Assembly: GCA_023053545.1 (NCBI GenBank)
Contig: JAKZAN010000006.1
Span: forward strand, 9,828,351 to 9,892,350
Source of the DNA: Lepidurus packardi
Taxonomy: Eukaryota; Arthropoda; Branchiopoda; Notostraca; Triopsidae
Length of the DNA stretch: 64,000 bases
Direction of reading: 5' to 3'
The position numbers and the translations under genes were made by a program. The notes below the pieces were generated by a model. It was not told the DNA's origin. It did not search any database and was given only the letters and a program-made list of their open reading frames with translations. Positions 1 to 17,760 of this stretch are shown one piece after another (within the stretch, counting starts at the first letter, position 1; each line of letters begins with the position of its first letter).

Positions 1-39
1 AATGATTTCTGTTTTATTTGCTTAAATTTTTAGGAAACA

Positions 40-7015
<6,976 letters not shown>

Positions 7016-8101
7016 GACTGCAACCTACGTAAATGAGAGAATTACAATTCACCAAAGTAGGAATAAGGGATCGCTACTTGTTTCGAAACAGTACAGATGC
7101 TTTGACTGCGCTAGAAGTAGAACCGTTGAAGTTGTGTCAAGTTTCGCTCGAATGCTATGCACTCGGCCACAAAGCTGAAAGCCGGGATAATATATTGGAC
7201 CCCAAGCTGACAACTCAACAGAATCCCAAGTACGCAAACTAAATGCTATAACGCGATATCTATTTTTCGCATTAGTATTAGTATTTTGGCCAGTTGAGCC
7301 AAACCTTCCAAAGCAACAAACCAGCACCAAAATGATACAGATGAGATTCGATGCTAAAAAGCGAACAGAGAACTTCACGGAAAACGATTTTGTATGGTAC
7401 CGTACCATACGCAGAATTGTTTGCAGCGTATGTGTAACCCCTGGTAAGAGGCAACCCTTGGAGACGCTGTAGTATAACGCTTCACCAAAGGATTCTGACC
7501 AACCAATCCTACCCAGAACAATGGTTTCCTCCTCACCAGGGAACTTCACATTCGTTTTTAAAAAGCTGTAGCGTTAGCCGCGGCTGATTTTAGTAGTTCG
7601 CGGTTTATTCACCATTTTTTCCGAGAGGTGCTGCCGGTTCAGATAATCCCTGAGCGCCACATTCGAAAGATGTTTTCCATAAATGTCGGACAAATAGAAA
7701 CCGCACGAAACTCTTTCTTTAAATTATAGTACGATAATACTGAAGAAGTCTGAAGACCTAGCGATTTCTAAATTCGCATTTTTTTCATAACTGAAAAGCT
7801 AATCAGCATGTGTAACGACCTAACTCAGAAAGCAAGAGAAATCACACATTATGCATACCGATATTAGCTGTATTACTATTACAAAACCTCGTGATTCATT
7901 GATCTTGTCTTCCACATGCTATGATCCTATAGAAGGCGAAGCTAAAGTAACACGGGTGCTTGTAGTAAATCATCTTCAGAATTTTGAATACTTTGAATAA
8001 TACGCAAATTTACGAGTATATCCCAAATAGGAAGCCTCTCTCCATTCACGACTTAATCCAGCAACATGGTCATACCGTTCATACTTGCAAGTTCATTCCA
8101 A
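7016..8101. other. intergenic: PHRF1 upstream region and RPS6KC1-like 3' flank
   Basis: About 1.1 kb between two minus-strand genes. A 166-codon open frame at 7049-7549 (-) has no recognisable domain and unlike composition, so it is not called. The region should hold the PHRF1 promoter and 5' UTR. I cannot point to a specific core promoter. Confidence 0.5.
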
Positions 8102-11027
8102 TCAGTCACGGAAAAACGGATGTGATTTAACCTCCCGTGCGTCGCCTTGAGATCCCAGACGTTCTGATGGGTAATACTGGAGTAACTAAATAAGAAAACG
8201 ATACAGTTTGAAAGAATCCCAGCATAATAATCCTTCACTGCACTACTTACTCCACTTATTAAATTTTGAGCAGACTTCGAAATATGATCAGGAAAGTAGC
8301 AAGTGAAGTAGTTGGGAACACCCGAAGGATAGTCTGAGACTAGCGGCTAAAAAAAATACATTAAAAATTACCACATGCTCTATTTTTGGTAATCTAGTTA
8401 CTTTTCCAGTAAATAATTCGAAAAGTAAAACGCCTACGGACCACCAATCACACGCAGGCGTTATCTCGTTGACTCCGCCTATTTCCGGGGCACAATATAA
8501 GCAATCAACGGCTTTTTGGTCAACAAATTTGTCTACCACAGACCATTGGCTTTGGTAGGAAAGACACAAATGTCCATTTTCGGTTAAAAGTAGGCTACCA
8601 GGATTTAAATCACTAAATGAACAATAAAAAAAACTCCATAAACATTTTTGCTATTTCAAACGTAAGAGTCACACTTTTACGCCATCTTGTACACGAAATA
8701 GCGTCTTATAGGAGCTACGGGGCTATAGTGTTTTTGCATAATCGGTTTCTTTGTTCACATTACTTTGCTTGAACTATGATGGCAGTACACTTTAAAGAGC
8801 TGCATACTAGAATTTTATATGCAATTTCTAGATTAACTTAGGGTTATTCGTGGACCTGATACGACGCCTTTTGCTTTTAATATGGCGGAAAATGACAACT
8901 AGATAAAAGAGCTCTAGTCTTTACCAGCAAATGATGCCCCACTTGTGAAGACGCTCGACTGCGGTGATTAACTCAGCTGCCCAAAGTTTTATTATATGCT
9001 CAGGAATGTAGCAGGGTGTTTTAGAACGCTGAAGCAGAGGCACAAATGCAGCGTCAAGTCGTAAATGCTGGGTTTTCAAATCCGCCAAGGAATCCGAATC
9101 GGAGTATGCGTTTGTTTGGCTCCGGTAGAGGGTCTCTTCTACCGATTTAAGTAGCTGCCGGGCATTAGTAACAAGCTCTTCGCTCGTCAGGTCAGCTGGA
9201 ATTTTCATTTTAGCCTCGCAGTCTGCAAAATATGGCGACACGAGGTCCCACAACTTCCCGCCTCTAGATAATGATGAATTAACAGAAAATCAGATTATTT
9301 AACAATAAAAAGTTTCAACTGAAATACAAATAGGGACTAAAGGTATCTAAAACAAATTAACCAAACATATTGAAGGAATTCAACGCAAAATGGAACTATT
9401 CTAAAAAAGATGTTTCCGAAAGGATCGTTAGTTCGTACTTGGCGTACTGCAAGACCAACAATATCGCATCTTCAGTTTCTATGTACTTCAACAAAGGCAC
9501 CATGCAGGGGACTTGTACTGGAATAATCGTTCGCTTATCTGCAGGATCAGGAGATTTAAGTAACAGCTTCATGACGTAACATTGCTCCGATCTTTCATCC
9601 AGCACAAGGATATTCCGCTTGCTTATAACGCCCAGTACTTTATAAAACTGCAAATCTTCTCTCGACGCTCGTAAGTCTTTGGCCAGCAAATCCGGGTCAA
9701 CTCGAATCGAACTTTCGGTTTTCGCAACCTGTGACAGATGTTTGTGGAAAATAGCTTCTGCACGCTGCAAATACGCAGCCGTTTTGCACTTGACAGCTTC
9801 TCGACGAGAATCGATGGGATCATCTAAACAAACAGGATTATTTTCAGAGTTTCGTTTTTAAGATCAAACTGATAGTTACTTTGAACGCCGCTGACTAGAA
9901 TGCTGATTCCCGTTTTGTAGCAAGAAAAGGCCCATTCATATCTTCCCTGAGCTTCGTGCTCCTGAGCCAAGCCAATCTGCGCTGCAGCATGGAAAACGTA
10001 CTGACAAGTCGAAGTTTGGGAAATATCCGGTTTGACCGAGTTGGTAAAGGGTGATAAAGGGACCAATTGAGGAGACGGGAGTTGTGGGGATTCGGTGTTG
10101 ATCCTAATGGGATTTTCTACAGTTACTGTCAGGTCCGAAAACGAAGGGGAAGCCAGAATTCTCAGAGAATCGGGCAAATCTGTTGTACAGGATTGAGTAC
10201 CAGGAGCAGCTAACGTTTCTTTCAAGAGCAAGTGATTCGATTTAGGTGAAACTGTGTGTTCAGCACTCCTACAATGAGGCTCTAAGTTTTGAAAGTCAGG
10301 CGACAATATAAAAGAGGGCAAAGGGGAAGTATCCTCCAACGGAGCATAAGGAAAGGGTTGTAAAGGCGTTGGAAGAGGTAGAACATCTGGTTCAAGTGTC
10401 GGCGTAGAGTCTTCGCGCAAAAAAGCTTCTCCAGACTGCTTAATTTGGGAGAGTATTTTTATCAAATTTTTTTTTCTTAGTAAAAGTTTTCTTAAATTCT
10501 ACCAATACCTCAAAAAAACGCTGGAAACTGTGGCTGGTGAAAATCGGGGCGTTCTCTGCCGCAAATTGGAATAACCTACAAGAACTTTGCCTTCTATCTT
10601 CAATAACGTCAGGGTCAAACCTGGAAAAAATTTAAGATTACGGTCTTTCTTTGTATCCTTTAAGAAGATGAGTAGGACTAATATTATAGTATTTCTTACC
10701 TGTTGAAAATCCGTGCTTTGGGAAAAGGTGGACATTCGCCTGGCAACTGAAGGTTTTTATGAAGCCGTTCTACTTCTTTATGTAAATGGCTGATACTTCG
10801 GTAGCGCTTCCATACCACAATTTTTGTTACAGCTTCTGGCGAATGATTAGGAAAAACCTACAGAAATACGTAAGGAATCAGCCTTCTGCTTGATTTAATA
10901 TAATTATATTTAAATTTATGCTTACTATAGACGTAATTTTATAAACAGTATACCCTTTTTCATGCAACCGTGGCTCAGTAACGTCGAATATTCGAATCCA
11001 CTTGTTGCTTTGGGGTCCAAAGGCCAT
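8102..11027 (-). CDS. RPS6KC1: RPS6KC1-like protein: PX, MIT and pseudokinase domains, 9 exons, 681 aa
   Basis: Exons: 11027-10926, 10857-10700, 10620-10509, 10438-9880, 9823-9439, 9263-8925, 8612-8402, 8346-8251, 8185-8102; phases agree throughout. Residues 1-124 form a PX phosphoinositide-binding domain (KIVVWKRYRS, FPKARIFNRFDPD). A MIT domain begins near residue 265 (FHAAAQIGLAQEHEAQGRYE, then AAYLQRAEAIFHKHL). A kinase-like domain fills the C-terminal half. It keeps the VAIK-type lysine (YVMKLL), CAPEIGG, DWWSVGVLLFELFTGK and SERLG/KSHPFF. The HRD position reads CCD, and the DFG position is replaced by LSYQSQW. As in the vertebrate protein, it is therefore probably a pseudokinase. Family knowledge: an endosomal protein that binds PI3P, sphingosine kinase and peroxiredoxin-3. 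Shorter than human (about 1066 aa) because the linker between MIT and kinase domains is much reduced. Confidence 0.9.
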
Positions 11028-11839
11028 GAACGTAACCGAAATCTTTTACGACATTTAATCAAATATAAGTAATAACAAATACGTCCGTGAACTGTTAATA
11101 GAGCTATGCAAGGAATCAGGAGGAGGCGTCACCATACATTAAATTTTTAAGCGAAACGCTAGGGCAATCGGTCTCATGGTTCGCTGTTCGCTCCCAGCGG
11201 CTGACTGTATGCACCAGTGGGCTTCCGCCGGTTTTTTAAAATTCAGACAATGCTTTTGTTTTAACCCTACTAGACCCAATAAACCACCCGAAACCACTAT
11301 TCCTAAACCCTAAATCCAATATTGTTACGTGCCGTTCAATTCTGTTCATGGTTTCGTAATTTTAATAGATAAAGTACGTTTTGGGAACTCTTTAAATGCT
11401 AATCTTTAATCGCCCGTCCTCTTTATACTATGCGCGATCAAATACACTATACGGGACACTTTATGCCATCTAGGGGTAGTTATCCTGCAAATAGCTAAGC
11501 TCCACAAAACCTAAAAAATATTTGCAGGTAGTCCGTCTGATTGAAAAGTTAAAATATTAAATAGTTAAAAATGGATTAAAACGTATATTTTATTGAAACT
11601 GATCCTTTGTCTATTGGGAATTTTTTTCATCTATAAAAAATCGACTTTTGCGAAGACCAGTTTAAAAAGGACACATTTGGACTAGGATTCGGTCTAAGTG
11701 AAACTTACAAACCCTGTACGATTTACTTAAACTTTTACCATTACTCTATCTCTGTTAATATTAAGCTAATTTTCTTGACGAAGGACAATTTTTTTTTACA
11801 GATCTGGGAATAAAATTAAACCTACATGAAGGCAATTAA
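11028..11839. other. intergenic, no gene seen
   Basis: AT-rich spacer of about 0.8 kb upstream of the RPS6KC1-like gene and downstream of the mucin-like gene. No open frame with protein-like composition and no clear repeat was found. It presumably holds the RPS6KC1-like promoter. Confidence 0.5.
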
Positions 11840-14812
11840 TTAGTGCAAAAAAAATCCACCAACTACCATTCCTAAAAGGATCGTCCACATTGGATACATC
11901 TGAACTGTAGTAGCAGCACTCTTGGAATTTTTCTGAACTTGGTCACAATTCATGCTTTTGAGAAGGACATCCATCACTGCCGTCAAATGCTGACGTTGTG
12001 CAGCTTCGCATTTAGATTTAGCCTGTTGAATCTGCTCCGTCAAACAACTATTGGTGTTAATCAGAGTCCTGCGAAATTAAAATTAGGTTAAATAAAAATG
12101 ATTACAAAAATCATCACAAAATGAAGTAAACAAGTTATCTTTTACCGACAATCATTTTCTTTCAAAACTCGTGGGGTCAATACCAAATCGGAAGGCCAGT
12201 GCATACTAAAGCCTAGTTTGTTATTGGTTGCGCAAGTTTTGGCGAAAGTAGGTAAGGCCTCGACGCAAGTCAACGGTTGGCTAGCCAATGCTAAGAATCA
12301 AAACCAAAAAATAAATGTAAAAAAGAGTAAGAAACAATAGTAAAATGAAATTCGAAAATGTCAAATTTAAAAAAAACGTGAAAAAAACACAATGAAATCT
12401 TTAAGAATTTCAAGTACTAAATCAAAAAAATATATCGAAAAATTCAAAACTTGACGAAAGAAAAAATCAATAGTTTTCCCATAGAAGTCAAGAACAGTAG
12501 CAAAGTAATATAATTAAGTAATTAATTTTGCTTTTTGAAATAATGTTTAATACGCCTTGCCACTTGCGCACTACCTGCTAAGTTCGTGGCATTGTGATCG
12601 CAAAGATAGTTCCAGATGTTCGACAGTGCGATGGACCTGTACTTGGATACGCTATAAACTAGTTCCTTCTCGCAGGTTTCATTCAAGGGCTTTAGCATCG
12701 CCAGGATTGTGCTAATTAAGCCATGGAATTAAACAAAAAAAATAAACTCAATATAAACTTCACACGATAATTTTTTTTTCAAATTTACGTGCACTTCTGC
12801 ACTGCCCAGCTAGTAACCCGGCCAGTAGCAATAGAGGCTGGTAAATCATCGGATTCGGATAGTAAAGCTTCGGGTACGAAAAGTTCCGAGCGTTGAATCA
12901 AGGTGGACTGCAACAAAAAGTAACTTAAAGATCTTAAAATTACCATTTTAAATAACTCAAGTCAGATTTACATTAAGGTGAATTGAACATTCGCTAGGGG
13001 TTTTCTCAGTGAATTTTGCTGTTGTAGAATTTCTCGGCTCTGCAGAAGGAATACCCGTAGCACTGCCCGGAACGGTAGAATTGGCGAAGCTGCTTTCGCT
13101 TGACGTTTCACGAATTTGAACAGGTACACCCCCTTCAGCTTCTTTTGTAGTATCTGTGGCTTGTTCCCGAGGTTGTTCAGTCACCAAATTTGTAAGCGGT
13201 TTCCGCGCTAAACCTTCCTCGTTGGAAGGTACCAAAATGATAGTGCTGTTAGGACTCGATGTTGCAAAGGAAAGAGTGGTAGGCGCAAGGATCTTATCCT
13301 CATCGGCAAGAGATTTTCCTTTTCGATCTTCAGATAACGGTGTTGGAATAATGTCATGATTGGCAGTAGAACTAGGAAGCAATGAGCTGCTGGTAGAAGA
13401 GGCCGTTGATGACGTAAACTGTTGCGATGTTCCACTTTCTGTAGGCAAGGTTGTATTTTCAAGGGCTGTAGGAGTAGTTGGTAGAACTTCCGAGGTCTGA
13501 ATTTTAAAAATCAAAGTCAATAAGAAAAATTGTTGAATATGGTTGAATTGAACGATTTAATTCAAAAGAGACTTACTGCAGCAACATGTGGAGTTTCTAC
13601 AGAGGCGGACACAGTAACGGATGGAATTTCAGGCGTGGAGGATGCAGGAGTAGTTGAATTAATCGTAGGGTCGGTTGTAGTAATATGAGTCTCTGAAAAG
13701 GATTCTGCAGTCGTTGGTGGATTTTCGGGGGAGACTAAGCGTTTCCATTTTGAAGAGTGGCCTAATGATGAAGTGCTGGTTTCTTCACGGCTCATGGATG
13801 GACTCTACGAAACAAAAACAAAAAAAGATTATATAGTTACACACTAGCCATCCAATTTCTAATTTTTTCTACTAACCTGACTTTCGGTAGCTCCGGTCAA
13901 AATAGGAAGTTCTATTGTCGTTGAAGTAATTGTACTAGTTTCTTCAATCGGTTTTGAATTAGCACTGTGATCCAATGGTGCCATCGGAGCTTCGGAAGCA
14001 AGGCGATGCTCGTCAACCAAAACCATATACGAAACTCCGGTTAAAGGAGCTAACTGAGCATGATCCAATACTGAAACCGAAAGCAGTCCCAGTACAGAGA
14101 AATGGTAAACTAATTAGTAAACCAAGCGACAAAAACTTTTCGAGGTAAATGGAACATAAAAAATGGTTCGAAAGGGACACGACATTTAAGAAGAATGCTT
14201 TTAAATGGTCGTCATGGTGATATCTAAGCTAATTGCTCTTGCACTATTCATCAAACTCTACTTCATCAATAATCCGAAGAATGAAAACTAGGCCATCGGC
14301 AAACTTAGCACCGTCATTAATAACACAAATGATTTCGGCTTTTTTTAAATTTGTAACACAATGATTTATTTTAATACAAAAACTTTGAATTTTGCAATCA
14401 CTTTAATTTAAGTTAAATAACTATACAAGATATTATTTTTTTAATTACTGAATTTTTAAAGCTTTGTTAGATTCAATTCGTTAAAATTCCTCGTTCTCGT
14501 ACATAATTTACACTAACATATTACAACTACGTTACGAAACTGGATTTTTTTCCACAGAAGCTAAAGACAATAAAAGGTATAAAGCTTATGGACATACAAT
14601 TGCTAATGAAACTACAGATATAATATTACACTTAAAATATAGTATTGTAAACGGTGTTGCAATTAGAAATTTGTAACAGGGATCTCGTGCACTTATTCTA
14701 AGAATTATGCCATACGTTTACAGTACAGTAATGGGAAGATTGATTACACTTACGTACCTGCGAAAAACAGCAAGATGGGCCAAAATACCACACCTAAACT
14801 TGCCATGATCAT
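11840..14812 (-). CDS. unrecognised mucin-like secreted or GPI-anchored surface protein, 8 exons, 543 aa
   Basis: Exons: 14812-14758, 14070-13877, 13804-13577, 13496-12972, 12907-12789, 12711-12575, 12290-12146, 12068-11840; total 1632 nt in frame. The first exon encodes a signal peptide (MIMASLGVVFWPILLFFAVL). Residues of about 20-320 are Ser/Thr/Pro/Glu-rich with many TT, SST and NST runs, which suggests dense O-glycosylation. A C-terminal ectodomain of about 200 residues has roughly ten cysteines. The protein ends in a hydrophobic segment (MWTILLGMVVGGFFLH) with almost nothing after it. A short polar spacer before that segment (KNSKSAATT) would suit a GPI attachment signal; a tail-anchor reading is less likely. 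The cysteine-rich half vaguely recalls small arthropod hemolymph glycoproteins, but I cannot name the family. ATG 14812 is followed by a second ATG at 14806. The 687-bp first intron shows nothing else. Confidence 0.72.
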
Positions 14813-16458
14813 AGCAGGGTTATTAGTGCCGTTGGTGAGATTCAGTTGGAAAGTTTAAAATGCAGTTCAACACCGACTGACTCGTCTTGCTAGTTTCGTA
14901 AGTTTTCGTTTGGTGAGATTAAGAACAAGGACGGAATATTAAAATGTTCAGACTATTATGTTTGTCGTGTGGGCTACCGGTGTCGACGTGGACAGACTAA
15001 AATCACATCGATGAAGATGCCTTGTTGGTACCTGGCTCAGACCCACACGGAAAAAGCAATACTGAAAGGATAGAAAACCTTAACTTTTTCTGCCCTCTAA
15101 AGCTGACTGTACGCCGTGTTTGTTTACTCTTGCCAAGTCTCCCATGCGACTTTTGATCCGAAAAAAAGTATGAAAAACATAAACGTGTTACGGCTACTTT
15201 AGACTGCCTAAAGGTCTACACTACTTTCACAAGTAGGCTCCAAACAACAAGAAATTGTATATTTTCCCCATAAAGGAAACGATCAAATAAGTCTAATACT
15301 TTTTGTTAGTTTACAATTTTTTCTCGTGATTTTCGCAATTATGATTAATCTTTCCTAAGTATAATAGTTAAAGCGAGAATAATCGCATGGCTAGACTTGA
15401 AATAGGTAATTACTACACTTTGCTCTACACTTACTGAAAGTATGTTATTGTTCTTTACTGTAGGCAACAATCAACTAACAAGGAACACAAGCGACATTTA
15501 AACCGAGTTTGAAGTATAACGTTGCGAACGTCAAGAGACTGTTGCGAACACCCCTCAACGCCGTATGACGAAACAAGGAAATTTTGCTTATTTCATTGTT
15601 GTCGTAAAGCTCCACGGACGCTTGGCAAGCGAAAGTGTCCAGATTTGTAACGGTTCGGATTTCGGTATTGTCTTGTCGTATAAACCTTTTGATGCTTGTG
15701 TATTTACAAGGTTGTAGTAGAAAGTAGTAGTATTAAGGAGAAACAATAAAAAATGTTTTGTACGCATACACGAAAAAGTTCCGTTTTCCCGAGAATTAGT
15801 TCAAAGGAAACGAAAATGAAAAACTGAAACTAAGAATTAAAAAAAAAATTAAACATGAAACTAAGAATTAAAAATGTATTGATCTTCTTGTCCAGGTCTA
15901 CTAAGATAGTAAATATAATTAGATTATATCTCTTGAGGCAGTTATTTCCTTCTTCGATCCTCTTTATATATTACGTATCCCAAGTGAACGAGTAAAATCT
16001 AGTTCAATCTAAAAACAGATTAGGCACCAGGGGAATATTTTCGTACCATTTCGAGCGGCTATAGTTTTAAGTGAGGCTTGTATCCGCCTAAGAAAAACAA
16101 AACACTATTGTCTAATGACTTCTTCTGCGAATCCTTTTGATAAGAAGTTTATATTACGAAGTTATACTATTAATTATAATGACATCACTTTATAACGAAA
16201 AGCTACTTTTGTCAAAATCCCCAAATCATACGACATATACGCATTTTGCCAAACCATTCGAATTTGCAAAGGAGAACCTAACCAACAATTTTACGTACGC
16301 TTTCTACAAGGTGTTCTACATGCTCTGTAGAAAACGTACGTAAAATGGTGGATTTCGCACATTAACCACATAACCTATATAACCAGCGCGCAGCCAGCAC
16401 CTGTCTGAAAAAGGCGTGGCATATCGGCGCCTGAAAAGGTAAAAAACGTGTCTCAAAA
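14813..16458. other. intergenic between divergent genes, probable promoters
   Basis: About 1.65 kb between the mucin-like gene (-) and TMX2 (+). Small open frames are AT-rich and not protein-like. Both promoters should lie here; I cannot place a TATA box or initiator with confidence. Confidence 0.5.
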
Positions 16459-17607
16459 ATGGCTCGTTTAAGCGCAAAATCAATTAAAAGTCAATTAAGA
16501 CAGCTTCTACGGCCTTACTACTTGCTAAACTTAGCATTAAGTCTCTCATACGTGGTGCTAAAGAACCTTAAGCCAGTATGTTACTTCATTTTCCCAACAT
16601 CAGAAGAACCATGCGAGCTGGATATGGTAAGAGATCTATTTTGATTCGTTTGTTTCCTAATTATTTCTTAATTCTTTCCTTTATTTAGAAAGAATCCGAG
16701 ATCTTATTCTTCCTCTTGTTCATCATCATGATCCGCGCCAGAAAAACCGGGTCAACTAACATGATCTCTTACTTAACGTCAGGGTTTATGTACGCTAAAG
16801 TCGCAAATCTAGCATTGTGGTTCTACAACGATCCTAGACTGGGTCTTTTATATGGAGCCATTTTCATCCGTAAGTTTCTAAATCTACAAAAAGGCTCTAA
16901 AACTCGTACAGGAAGCTCTGCCAAACTCTTAAAAATCTCTCTTGTTCCTTTAGTTCAAGCTATGCTGTTGCCAGAACCTTCCTATACTGGCCCTGAGAAC
17001 ATAACCTACTTTAGAGGCAATACATTAGAAGAAGAACTGGAAAGGGACAGGAGAATCACGTGGCTCGTGGCCTTCTACACGGTTTGGAGCCCTTCCTGTG
17101 TGAATCTCGCCTCCATTTTCTCCAAACTATCAGCAGAGTATTGTCACCATGTTCCGTTCGGTAATGTACTAATCGATACCGTCTGGCTAATCTAGTTATG
17201 CTTTGGAAAACCTTAAATTCGGTAAAATTGACGTTGGACGCTATCCTGACGTAGCTAAGAAGTACTACGTAGACGATTCTTCCTTCAGTCGGCAGTTGCC
17301 CACAATTATAGTGTTCAAAGAAGGCAAAGAAGCGATTCGAAGGCCTTTCGTCGATACCAAGGGCAAAATTCAAAAGTTTCTGTTTAACGAGGTAAAAACC
17401 TTCCCTTAAAAAATTAATTAAATTTTTTCTCCAATGAGTTTCGATTCAAAGGAGGTGGGTGGGATAGGAAGTGTTTGATGTTAATCTTTTTGTTAATAGG
17501 AAAATATTGTGTCTGATTTCGATCTCAACAATCTGTACACTGAGAAGAAGGGCAATCCCTTGAAAAAGAAGAAGGAAAAGGAACCTAACCACGTCAAAAC
17601 CGAATAA
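16459..17607 (+). CDS. TMX2: thioredoxin-related transmembrane protein 2 (TMX2), 5 exons, 278 aa
   Basis: Exons: 16459-16626, 16689-16869, 16954-17137, 17196-17391, 17500-17607. Membrane segments lie near residues 20-45 and 58-75, with further hydrophobic stretches to about 120. They are followed by the TMX2 signature (FRGNTLEEELERDRR, ITWLVAFYTVWSP). A thioredoxin-like domain (KFGKIDVGRY, LPTIIVFKEGKEAIRRP) follows. The active-site position reads WSPSC, with the first Cys missing. Vertebrate TMX2 also has a one-cysteine site (SNDC), so a classical dithiol oxidase role is unlikely. Family knowledge: an ER and mitochondria-associated-membrane protein. The C-terminus is lysine-rich (KKKKEKEPNHVKTE) but lacks the exact KKxx of the human protein. 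The exon 3 donor is at 17138 inside GCAGA/GTATTG; a later GT gives the wrong frame. AATAAA at 17603-17608 overlaps the stop codon. Ends 153 bp from the convergent DHX37. Confidence 0.95.
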
Positions 17608-17748
17608 AGAAAAGAAAAAAGGTTATCCCCCGAGTTGTTTTCTTATGCGTGACACCATAGTCAATAGTCATAGCTAAATATTTCCTAACTTAAACCCAAT
17701 ACAAAACTGTAATTAAAGAGACGGATAGCTGCAGTTTAACTTCAGACT

Positions 17749-17754
17749 TTTATT
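17749..17754 (-). terminator. polyadenylation signal of DHX37
   Basis: AATAAA on the minus strand (tttatt on the plus strand), 7-12 bases beyond the DHX37 stop codon. It lies in the short convergent gap with TMX2. Confidence 0.6.
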
Positions 17755-17760
17755 GTGTAT

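Noticed and set aside
7049-7549. 166-codon minus-strand open frame upstream of PHRF1
   Set aside because: No domain or family resemblance and not joined in phase to PHRF1 by an evident donor.
10439-10508. apparent frameshift at a nine-A run in the RPS6KC1-like gene
   Set aside because: A 70-bp GT-AG intron (10508-10439) restores the frame exactly and gives FFE/QSGEAF, so no frameshift is needed.
17138-17195. alternative TMX2 donor at GGTAATG near 17170
   Set aside because: It gives the wrong phase; the donor at 17138 yields SADYALENLKFGKIDVG, as expected for the family.
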